Assembly (NCBI GenBank): GCA_021203805.1
Contig: JAJQAM010000006.1
Span: 1 to 44,844, forward strand
DNA length: 44,844 bases
Direction: 5' to 3'
Source of the DNA: Coprobacillus sp.
GTDB lineage: Bacteria; Bacillota_I; Bacilli_A; RFN20; CAG-826
A program made the position numbers and the translations under genes. Below are positions 16,424-24,155 of the stretch, piece after piece; the first letter of the stretch is position 1, and each line of letters starts with the position of its first letter. The notes below the pieces were generated by a model that was not told where the DNA came from, made no database searches, and worked only from the letters and a program-made list of their open reading frames with translations.

Positions 16424-18448
16424 ATGGAAGACGAAGAAAAAGAAATCGAAACGGAAAGCGCGCAAAGCGAGCTCAACAGCGAAGAGGTTGAGTATGAGAA
16501 AGCGGATAAGGACTACACTGCTGAAAACATCCAAGTCCTAGAAGGACTTGAAGCGGTCCGTAAAAGACCAGGCATGTATATCGGCACCACCGCATCCGCT
16601 GGACTCCATCACCTCGTATGGGAAATCGTAGATAACGCGATCGATGAAGCTCTTGCGGGCTGGTGCACTCAGGTTGACGTCACAATTAACAAAGATGAAT
16701 CCATTACTGTGATCGATAATGGACGTGGTATTCCTGTGGACCAAGTCGCAAAAAGTGGACTATCGGGTGTCGAAACCGTGTACACAATCCTACACGCTGG
16801 AGGTAAATTCGGTGAAGGCGGAGGCTATAAAGTCTCAGGCGGTCTTCACGGTGTCGGCGCATCCGTAGTTAACGCTTTAAGTAAATGGCTTGAAGTTACC
16901 GTTTATAAAGACGGCGGGGAATATTTCCTCCGCTTTGAAAATGGTGGTCATCCAGTTGGACACCTCCAAAGAGTGGGTGATTGTCCAAAGGACAAAACCG
17001 GCACAAAGGTCACATTCCTCCCTGACCCAGAGATTTTCCAAGAAACCACGATTTTTGATTATAACATCATCCATGATAGACTCCGTCAAATGGCCTACCT
17101 CAATAAAGGCATTACTATTAACTTTAGTGACGTTAGAGGGGAAGAGCCAAAAAGCGAGAGCTTCCACTACGACGGAGGTATTAAAGAGTATGTCACCTTC
17201 ATCAACGCCCATAAGGACCCAATCTTTGATGAGATTATCTACTGTGAAGGCGTTAAAGAAGAAGAAGTTACTCCTGGGACGACTTACCGTATCTATGTTG
17301 AAGCGGCCTTCCAGTATAACGAAGGCTATACCTCTTCTATCTTCTCGTTCTGTAATAATGTGAACACCCATGAAGGCGGAACCCACGAAGTGGGTTTCCA
17401 GCTTGCTTTAACCCGTGTTATTAATAACTACGCACGAAATAACAAGATGCTAAAAGATAATGAAGACAACCTTACCTTTGATGATATCAAAGAAGGACTC
17501 ACTGCGATTATCTCAGTCAAGCATCCAAATCCACAGTTTGAAGGACAAACTAAGACTAAACTAGGAAATAGTGAAGTGAGAAAGATAACTTCTCAAATCG
17601 TGGGAGAACAGTTTGAGAGATTCCTTATGGAGAATCCTAAAGTCGCTAAACTTATCCTCGATAAGATTATTATGGCGGCTAACGCTCGTATCGCTTCCCG
17701 TAAAGCAAGGGATGAGATGAGACGTAAAGGCGGACTTGAGCTCACCACTCTTCCCGGTAAACTTGCGGACTGCTCCTCTAAAGATCCCTCTATTTGCGAG
17801 CTATATATCGTTGAGGGTAACTCCGCTGGAGGAAGCGCTAAGCAAGGGCGAAATAGAGAGACACAGGCGATATTACCACTCCGTGGTAAAATCCTTAACG
17901 TAGAGAAAGCCCAGGTGAAGAAAATCTTCGCTAACGGTGAGATTGGAAATATGATTACCGCTATCGGCGGAGGAATTGATCCTAACTTTGATATGGAGAA
18001 AGTGAGATATCATAAAATCGTCATCATGACCGATGCGGATGTTGATGGTTCTCATATACGTATCTTACTTTTAACGTTCTTCTTCCGTTATATGAGACCG
18101 CTTATTGAAAACGGCTATGTCTATATCGCTCAGCCGCCTCTCTATAAAGTGGACTACCACGGTAAGCAGTATTATGCCTATAACGATGAGCAGCTTGAAG
18201 TTATTAAAAAGAAACTTAATCTCAAAGAGGGCTATCCATATCAGAGATATAAAGGCCTTGGAGAGATGGACTATCAGCAGCTATGGGAGACCACAATGGA
18301 TCCAAATAATAGAAAAATGCTTCGTGTCACCATTGATGACGCGATTCTCGCTGATAAGATCTTCACTGATTTAATGGGAGATGATGTTGATCCAAGAAAA
18401 GACTTCATCAATGAGAACGCCCAGTTCGTGAAGAATCTCGATATTTAA
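16424..18448 (+). CDS. gyrB: DNA gyrase subunit B
   Basis: GyrB is the ATPase subunit of gyrase, which introduces negative supercoils. The 674 residues include the GHKL ATPase (VDNAIDEALAG, DNGRGIP, GGLHGVGASVVNALS), the transducer, and the TOPRIM part (IVEGNSAGGSAKQGRNR, MTDADVDGSHI). Two oddities. First, the N-terminus has about 40 extra, mostly acidic residues compared with E. coli; GGAGGAAAT just before ATG 16424 supports this start. Second, the TOPRIM EGDSAGG motif reads EGNSAGG (Asn466, codon AAC at 17819-17821). That is E. coli Asp426, where Asn gives quinolone resistance. gyrA follows after 14 nt. Confidence 0.97.
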   Translation: MEDEEKEIETESAQSELNSEEVEYEKADKDYTAENIQVLEGLEAVRKRPGMYIGTTASAGLHHLVWEIVDNAIDEALAGWCTQVDVTINKDESITVIDNGRGIPVDQVAKSGLSGVETVYTILHAGGKFGEGGGYKVSGGLHGVGASVVNALSKWLEVTVYKDGGEYFLRFENGGHPVGHLQRVGDCPKDKTGTKVTFLPDPEIFQETTIFDYNIIHDRLRQMAYLNKGITINFSDVRGEEPKSESFHYDGGIKEYVTFINAHKDPIFDEIIYCEGVKEEEVTPGTTYRIYVEAAFQYNEGYTSSIFSFCNNVNTHEGGTHEVGFQLALTRVINNYARNNKMLKDNEDNLTFDDIKEGLTAIISVKHPNPQFEGQTKTKLGNSEVRKITSQIVGEQFERFLMENPKVAKLILDKIIMAANARIASRKARDEMRRKGGLELTTLPGKLADCSSKDPSICELYIVEGNSAGGSAKQGRNRETQAILPLRGKILNVEKAQVKKIFANGEIGNMITAIGGGIDPNFDMEKVRYHKIVIMTDADVDGSHIRILLLTFFFRYMRPLIENGYVYIAQPPLYKVDYHGKQYYAYNDEQLEVIKKKLNLKEGYPYQRYKGLGEMDYQQLWETTMDPNNRKMLRVTIDDAILADKIFTDLMGDDVDPRKDFINENAQFVKNLDI

Positions 18449-18462
18449 GGAGGAGCTAAGTT

Positions 18463-21237
18463 ATGTATTTATTAGATGATGATGAAGAAATAACCGACGA
18501 CGAAGAAGTAAGCAAAACCCCTGAGGAGGAAGAAGGGGAGGACACCATTAACGAAGTTAATGACACCGCTCTTGAAGACGATGAACTTGAAGAAGGCATC
18601 GTCCCCGGGCTCAGCGACGTTCCTATTACTGACACCGTCAAAAACGCCTTCCTTGACTACGCAATGTCCGTTATTGTAGCGAGAGCTATTCCAGATGTGA
18701 GGGACGGCTTTAAGCCGGTTCATCGAAGAATCCTATTTGGTATGAATGAAGGCGGCTACACCCCTGATAAGCCATATAACAAATGCGCTAAAATTGTGGG
18801 TGACGTTATGGGAAATTACCACCCACACGGCGATGCCGCTATCTATCAGACCCTCGTTAGAATGGCACAGAACTTCTCCATGAGATATCCCCTTGTGGAT
18901 GGACACGGTAACTTTGGTAGTGTCGACGGCGATGAAGCCGCGGCTATGCGATACACCGAAGCCAGAATGAGTAAAATCTCACTTGAGATGGTTCGTGATA
19001 TCGATGCAGACACCGTTGATTTTGTTGATAACTATGACGGCACCGAGAAAGAGCCGGTGGTTTTACCGTCTAGAATTCCAAATCTTCTTATTAACGGCTC
19101 AAGCGGTATTGCTGTGGGTATGGCCACGAATATCCCGCCTCATAATCTCGGAGAGATTATTGACGCTATTGTCGCGGTGGCCCATAACCCCGAGATCGAT
19201 ACTTTAGGACTCCTTAATATCGTCAAAGGACCAGACTTCCCAACTGGAGGTATTATCCTTGGTAAAGGCGGTATTAGAGACGCCTATGAAACCGGAACTG
19301 GGAGCATCGCTATTAGATCTAAATGCGAAATTCAAGATAGAGGAGAAAAAGGCGGCAAACGTATCGTAGTTACCGAAATTCCTTATCAAGTCAATAAAGC
19401 CAACATGATTGAGCACATCGTAGAGCTCGCGCGTGATAAAGTCATTGACGGCATCACCGAGGTAAGAGATGAATCCAACAAAGATGGTGTGCGTGTGGTC
19501 ATTGAGGTGAGAAGAGATGTTATTCCTGAGGTTTTACTAAACCAACTTTATAAAAACACGCAGCTTCAAGTAAGCTACGGCATTATCATGCTTTGCCTTA
19601 TTGACGGGGCTCCTAAGGTGGCGTCCCTTAAAGAAATCCTTCAGTCATATCTCGATTTCCAAATCGAAGTGATTGAAAGAAGAACAAAGCATCTCCTCGC
19701 TAAAGATGAAGCAAGAGATCATATTGTCGTGGGACTTCTTAAATGTCACGATAATATCGATGATATTATCGAGATTATTAAAAATAGTGACACTCCTGAA
19801 AGCGCAGGTGTCGCTCTTAAAGAGAAATATGAGTTCTCGGATGAGCAGCTTAATGCGATTATGGGTATGTCTCTTAGACGTCTCACGGGGATTGAGACTC
19901 AAAAGCTAGAAAACGAGAGAGCCCAGCTTGAGGCTAATATTACTGAATATCATCACATCCTCGAGTCAAGAGAGAATGAAACCGAAGTGGTTTTAAAAGA
20001 ACTACTTGAAATCAAAGAGAAATACGCTGACGAGAGAAAGACTGTTATTTCTAATGATCTCTCCTCGATTGACGACGAAGACCTCATTCCAGAAGAGGAT
20101 ATTGTTATTGCCCTTACAAAGAACGGCTATATCAAGAGACTTCCAAATGACTCCTTCCGCACCCAGAATAGAGGAGGAAGAGGCGTTAGAGGCATGCACA
20201 CTAACGATAACGACATTGTCGATATCTTAGTCAGCGCGAAAACTCATACCGACCTATTATTCTTCACTTCTCTAGGTAAGGTGTATAGAACAAGGGGCCA
20301 CGCGGTTCCTGAATATGGAAAGAACTCCAAAGGCCTTCCAATTGTTAACGTCTTCCAGACACTTGAGAAGGACGAACAAGTTAAAGCTATCATCTGCGTT
20401 GATGAATACGCTGAAGATAGATCACTTATGTTCTTCACCGAGCAAGGCGTTGTTAAGAAGACCCCACTTAAAGAGTTTGAGTCTATTAGAGCAAACGGGA
20501 AGATTGCTCTCAATATGAGAGAGGGAGACTCCCTTGTGAACGTCAAAGAAGTAGAGAGCGACACTCTTGTCTCTATTGGAGGCAGCAATGGTAAACTCGT
20601 GAGTTTCCCCGCAAGCGAAGTTCGTGATATGGGAAGAACCGCGACTGGTGTCAAAGGTATTGATTTACCGGAGGGCGCAAGGGTCGTTGGCGTGACCACT
20701 GCTCTTGAAGGAAAGAACATCCTCGTTATCACTGATAAGGGATATGGTAAGATGAGCGACGCTCAAGATTATCGAATCACAAAACGAGGGGCAAAAGGTG
20801 TAATAACCCTTCATGTCACGGATAGAATTGGCGATTTAATCGATTTAAGAGCGGTCAACGGCGATGAAGATTTAATGGTTATTACCACCGGCGGTGTCGT
20901 CATTAGAACGCCGTTATCTCAGCTTCGCATATCCGGTAGAAATACCCAGGGCGTCAAGATTATAAATCTTGAAGGACGTCAAAAAGTCTCTTCTATTGCT
21001 GTTGTCGCTCATGAAGAAGAAGATCCACTTCTCGATTTAGTGGAAGCCTTTGCAAGCGACAACGGATATGAAAACGTTGCAAAACTAGACGATTTTGATG
21101 AAAAAGCTGTCTACGCACTCTCAAATTCTGATAGTGATGACGCTCCTGTCCTTGCCTTTGTGGAGGGCGAAGAGATTCATCTTGCCACCGAAGAAGAGAC
21201 GGAAGAGTATAACAGACGAGACGATAGCGAAGAATAA
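18463..21237 (+). CDS. gyrA: DNA gyrase subunit A
   Basis: GyrA cuts and reseals DNA. Catalytic Tyr164 lies in AAAMRYTEARMS, and the C-terminal wrapping domain has a GyrA box (QNRGGRG near 20164-20184), so this is GyrA, not ParC. AAGGAGGAG precedes ATG 18463. Length is 924 because of an acidic N-terminal extension of 42 residues and an acidic tail. The quinolone-contact helix reads HPHGDAAIYQTLVRMAQ: Ala125 (GCC, 18835-18837) and Gln129 (CAG, 18847-18849) sit where E. coli has Ser83 and Asp87. The Tyr offset is exactly 42, which confirms the alignment. The stop touches the next start (TAAATG). Confidence 0.97.
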   Translation: MYLLDDDEEITDDEEVSKTPEEEEGEDTINEVNDTALEDDELEEGIVPGLSDVPITDTVKNAFLDYAMSVIVARAIPDVRDGFKPVHRRILFGMNEGGYTPDKPYNKCAKIVGDVMGNYHPHGDAAIYQTLVRMAQNFSMRYPLVDGHGNFGSVDGDEAAAMRYTEARMSKISLEMVRDIDADTVDFVDNYDGTEKEPVVLPSRIPNLLINGSSGIAVGMATNIPPHNLGEIIDAIVAVAHNPEIDTLGLLNIVKGPDFPTGGIILGKGGIRDAYETGTGSIAIRSKCEIQDRGEKGGKRIVVTEIPYQVNKANMIEHIVELARDKVIDGITEVRDESNKDGVRVVIEVRRDVIPEVLLNQLYKNTQLQVSYGIIMLCLIDGAPKVASLKEILQSYLDFQIEVIERRTKHLLAKDEARDHIVVGLLKCHDNIDDIIEIIKNSDTPESAGVALKEKYEFSDEQLNAIMGMSLRRLTGIETQKLENERAQLEANITEYHHILESRENETEVVLKELLEIKEKYADERKTVISNDLSSIDDEDLIPEEDIVIALTKNGYIKRLPNDSFRTQNRGGRGVRGMHTNDNDIVDILVSAKTHTDLLFFTSLGKVYRTRGHAVPEYGKNSKGLPIVNVFQTLEKDEQVKAIICVDEYAEDRSLMFFTEQGVVKKTPLKEFESIRANGKIALNMREGDSLVNVKEVESDTLVSIGGSNGKLVSFPASEVRDMGRTATGVKGIDLPEGARVVGVTTALEGKNILVITDKGYGKMSDAQDYRITKRGAKGVITLHVTDRIGDLIDLRAVNGDEDLMVITTGGVVIRTPLSQLRISGRNTQGVKIINLEGRQKVSSIAVVAHEEEDPLLDLVEAFASDNGYENVAKLDDFDEKAVYALSNSDSDDAPVLAFVEGEEIHLATEEETEEYNRRDDSEE

Positions 21238-22260
21238 ATGAAAGTCTTCATTCCTGAAACTAACTCTAACCATTTTGTGAACTTTGAGGGCACCAGACTT
21301 CTTAAAACCCTCAAAGCCTCTTTAGAGGTAAGTGGTATGGATTATACGAGTAGTGTGGTGGACCAATTTGATGTCGTTCACCTCATCTCTCCGCTTGATG
21401 TTAATAAAGAGAACGATGCTCTCGAGAGAGGGATTCCGGTTGTTATCAGTGCGATGTTTACTGAAAGCGACCCATCATGTTCCTTTATTGAATATAAAAG
21501 GGACAGTAAAGAAATAGCGGTCCCTCAAAAGACACTTAACTTCTTAAATAAGGGCGATATTGTCCTTGTCCCCTCTATTCAAGCTCAGCTATTCCTTAAA
21601 GAGAGTGGCGTTAATAAAGAAATACTTGTCTGTCCCCCTGGAATTGATCTAGAGCACTACACAAAACCTTCTAAAGGACAGAAAGAAGTCTTCTACCGCT
21701 ACTTCAGAGAGGAAACATTCAAAGATTTGGTTGTCGCCGTAGGCGACTACCAATCTACCGACGGAATGTCGGTGTTTCTTGAAGTTGCAAGAGAATTCCC
21801 TAATATTCTATTTTATTATTTTGGGCCCTATCCAATTGATAAGGCGAGCCCAAATATAAGAAAAACTGCACAGACACCATTAAAGAATGTAAAATTTGTA
21901 GGTGATGTCCCTGATGACGTCTATGAAAGTGCTCTATTAAATGCTAAAATCTTCCTTCTTCCTTCATATAGACCCATCGGGATTATGTCGCTATTTGAGG
22001 CCATTGCCTCTCACTGCCAAATTGTCGTGAGAAGCCAGGCGAATCTCGGCGGCTTTCTAAGAGAAGGAAGAAACGCATATATGGGAGAATATAGTGAGAC
22101 ATTAATCTCACTTTGTAGAGATTATCTCAACGGGAAAATTTCTCCTACAACTGAAGCAGCATATGAAGAGCTTTCTCACTACTCATTAGAGTCAAGCGGG
22201 AAGCAGCTTAAAGCCATTTATCAAGAAGTTTATAACGTACACGGATTCAAAGGAGTATAG
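21238..22260 (+). CDS. GT4-like glycosyltransferase, possibly a diacylglycerol glucosyltransferase
   Basis: The 340-residue protein is a GT-B glycosyltransferase: MKVFIPETNSNHFVNFEGTR..., a middle LVPSIQAQLFLKESGV / CPPGIDLEHY hinge, and a C-terminal VVAVGDYQSTDGM, FYYFGPYPIDKAS, NVKFVGDVPDDVY, LLPSYRPIGIMSLFEAIAS. The layout is closest to processive or single-step diacylglycerol glucosyltransferases of Bacilli and Acholeplasma (MgdA type); that is memory-based inference. In the EX7E motif the first Glu is missing (RPIGIMSLFEA). There is no signal peptide or membrane helix. The start codon abuts the gyrA stop, so it belongs to the gyrase transcript and is translated by coupling. Confidence 0.75.
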   Translation: MKVFIPETNSNHFVNFEGTRLLKTLKASLEVSGMDYTSSVVDQFDVVHLISPLDVNKENDALERGIPVVISAMFTESDPSCSFIEYKRDSKEIAVPQKTLNFLNKGDIVLVPSIQAQLFLKESGVNKEILVCPPGIDLEHYTKPSKGQKEVFYRYFREETFKDLVVAVGDYQSTDGMSVFLEVAREFPNILFYYFGPYPIDKASPNIRKTAQTPLKNVKFVGDVPDDVYESALLNAKIFLLPSYRPIGIMSLFEAIASHCQIVVRSQANLGGFLREGRNAYMGEYSETLISLCRDYLNGKISPTTEAAYEELSHYSLESSGKQLKAIYQEVYNVHGFKGV

Positions 22261-22263
22261 GCT

Positions 22264-23544
22264 ATGATTGATATTAACTTAATCAGAGAAGATCCTAAAA
22301 AGGTTCAAGATGCTCTAGCAAAAAAAGGCTGGAACACCGACTTTTCTCATCTTTTATCCCTAGATTCCTTCCGCCGTGATTTACTTAAAACAGTTGAGGA
22401 TAATAAAGCGGAAGTTAATCGACTTTCTGCTTCTGTTCCAGAGGTCAAGAAAAACGGCGGCAACGTAGATGAAATCTTTGCAAAAGTTAAAGAAATTAAC
22501 AAGAAAAATGAAGGTTTTGAAGAAAACCTAAAGAAAATTGAAGCCGAAATTAACGAGTTTATGGAAGCGCTTCCTAATCTTCCAGATGATGATTTAAAAG
22601 AAGGTCACGAGGAAAATAATGAGGTTTTAAAGGTCTATGGAGATAAGCCTGAATTCTCCTTCACCCCTAAGGATCATATGGAGCTAGCGACTTCCCTAGG
22701 CTTAGTTGACTATGAAAGAGGCTCTAAGATTGCTGGAAGAAGCAGTTGGGTCTACACCGGGGTAGGCGCCCAGCTTGAGTGGGCGCTCCTCAATTACTTC
22801 ATTTCAGAGCACCTTAAAGATGGATATACTTTTATCCTACCTCCACATACATTAAGCGAAGAGAGTGGATATACCGCTGGGCAGTTCCCAAAGTTTAAAG
22901 ATGATGTTTTCTGGCTCGAGGGAATTGAACCTAATAGATTCCTCCTTCCCACCGCTGAGACCGCTCTTGTAAATCTTCATAGAAATGAAATTCTTAGTGA
23001 AGATGAACTTCCTAAAAAGTACTTCTCTTATACTCCTTGCTACCGTAGAGAAGCGGGCTCTTATAGGACAGAAGAAAGAGGAATGATTAGAGGCTATCAA
23101 TTCGACAAGGTCGAAATGGTTATGTACACAAAGCCAGAATATAGTGATTTAGCGTTTGAAGAGCTATTAAATAAGGCTATTTCACTAGTGGAAAAGCTAG
23201 GCCTTCACTTCCGCGTCAATAAACTTGCCGCTGGAGAGATCTCTCATTCTATGGCGAGAACCTATGATATAGAGGTTTATATACCATCTATGGGACTATA
23301 TAAAGAAGTTAGCTCTGTTAGCAACGCAAGAGACTATCAAGCAAGGCGCGGAATGATTAGATATAGAGACAAAGAAAGCGGTAAAACTAGGTATGTTCAC
23401 ACTCTAAATGCCTCTGGACTTGCCACTTCTAGGCTCTTCCCCGCTATCCTAGAGCAGTTCCAACAGGAAGATGGATCAGTCCTGATTCCTGAAGTATTAA
23501 GGCCCTTTATGGGAGGCCTTGAAGTAATTAAGCCAATTAAGTAA
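22264..23544 (+). CDS. serS: Seryl-tRNA synthetase
   Basis: SerS charges tRNA-Ser. The 426-residue protein has the N-terminal coiled-coil tRNA arm (about residues 25-105) and the class II core: motif 2 CYRREAGSYRTEERGMIRGYQF and motif 3 TLNASGLATSRLFPAILEQFQ, with Ala where NGSGLA is usual. AAAGGAGTATAG overlaps the end of the glycosyltransferase gene and fixes the start. A terminator follows. Confidence 0.96.
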   Translation: MIDINLIREDPKKVQDALAKKGWNTDFSHLLSLDSFRRDLLKTVEDNKAEVNRLSASVPEVKKNGGNVDEIFAKVKEINKKNEGFEENLKKIEAEINEFMEALPNLPDDDLKEGHEENNEVLKVYGDKPEFSFTPKDHMELATSLGLVDYERGSKIAGRSSWVYTGVGAQLEWALLNYFISEHLKDGYTFILPPHTLSEESGYTAGQFPKFKDDVFWLEGIEPNRFLLPTAETALVNLHRNEILSEDELPKKYFSYTPCYRREAGSYRTEERGMIRGYQFDKVEMVMYTKPEYSDLAFEELLNKAISLVEKLGLHFRVNKLAAGEISHSMARTYDIEVYIPSMGLYKEVSSVSNARDYQARRGMIRYRDKESGKTRYVHTLNASGLATSRLFPAILEQFQQEDGSVLIPEVLRPFMGGLEVIKPIK

Positions 23545-23570
23545 AGGACATCGTTAGATGTCTTTTCTTT
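23543..23570 (+). terminator. Terminator after serS
   Basis: AAAGGACATC and GATGTCTTTT pair around GTTA (one G-T), followed by CTTT. The first stem bases overlap the serS stop. Confidence 0.75.
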
Positions 23571-23590
23571 AATATAAAAATTACGAGTGT

Positions 23591-23596
23591 TATAAT
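23591..23596 (+). promoter_or_regulatory. -10 element of SRP RNA
   Basis: TATAAT lies 5 nt before the first paired base of the SRP RNA, so transcription would begin near 23602. The -35 is weak. Confidence 0.6.
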
Positions 23597-23600
23597 AAAA

Positions 23601-23687
23601 CTGCCATCGCGATGGGTACTAACGAACCAGGTCAGGTCAGGAATGGAGCAGCCTTAAGTGACTTATCCATGTGCGGTGGTTTGCTGT
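23601..23687 (+). ncRNA. ffs: Signal recognition particle RNA, small bacterial type
   Basis: The conserved helix-8 core is intact: CAGGTCAGGTCAGGAATGG followed by AGCAGCC (23629-23653), the Ffh-binding tetraloop and internal-loop region. Terminal pairing is visible between CCATCGC (23604-23610) and GCGGTGG, and between ATGGGTA (23612-23618) and TATCCAT. It is about 85-90 nt, like 4.5S RNA, without an Alu domain. SRP RNA targets membrane proteins with Ffh and FtsY. Its 3' end runs straight into tadA with no terminator seen. Confidence 0.93.
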
Positions 23688-23688
23688 T

Positions 23689-24144
23689 ATGGAAAAAGAC
23701 GCAGAATTTTTTATGACTTTAGCGATTAATGAAGCAAAAAGCGCTATGGAACTCGATGAGGTTCCAGTAGGCGCTATTATCGTTAAAGACGGAGAAGTTA
23801 TAGCGAGCGCTCATAACACAAGAGAGAGCGAGCAAAGTCCACTTGGACACGCCGAGTTAACTTGCATCAAAAAAGCGAGTGAAGCACTCGGCTCATGGAG
23901 ACTCTCGGGCTGCGATTTATATGTGACGCTTGAGCCCTGCATGATGTGCGCGGGCGCGATTATTGAGTCAAGAATTAACCGATTATATATCGGCGCACTC
24001 GATTCTAAAAACGGCGCAATAGTCTCACAAATCAATTTATTATCGCTTCCCAATTTATCTTCAAAACCTCAAATTTTTACCGGAGTTTTAAAGGAAAATT
24101 GTGAAGGACTGCTTACTTTTTATTTTAAAAATAAAAGAAATTAG
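23689..24144 (+). CDS. tadA: tRNA-specific adenosine deaminase
   Basis: TadA deaminates A34 to inosine in tRNA-Arg. Zinc-site motifs are HAELTC (catalytic Glu) and PCMMCAGAI, and the entry VPVGAIIVKDG and LSGCDLYVTLEPC are typical. ATG 23689 (MEKDAEFFMTLAINEAK) is chosen; a GTG at 23671 would place the start within the SRP RNA. The only ribosome-binding-like sequence, GGTGG (23676-23680), also forms the terminal SRP RNA helix. Length about 152 is normal. tadA next to SRP RNA is also seen in Bacillus. Confidence 0.92.
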   Translation: MEKDAEFFMTLAINEAKSAMELDEVPVGAIIVKDGEVIASAHNTRESEQSPLGHAELTCIKKASEALGSWRLSGCDLYVTLEPCMMCAGAIIESRINRLYIGALDSKNGAIVSQINLLSLPNLSSKPQIFTGVLKENCEGLLTFYFKNKRN

Positions 24145-24155
24145 ATTGGTAGAGC

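Noticed and set aside
18463..21237. ParC instead of GyrA
   Set aside because: The GyrA box QNRGGRG and gyrB next to it support gyrase; no second topoisomerase is in the window.
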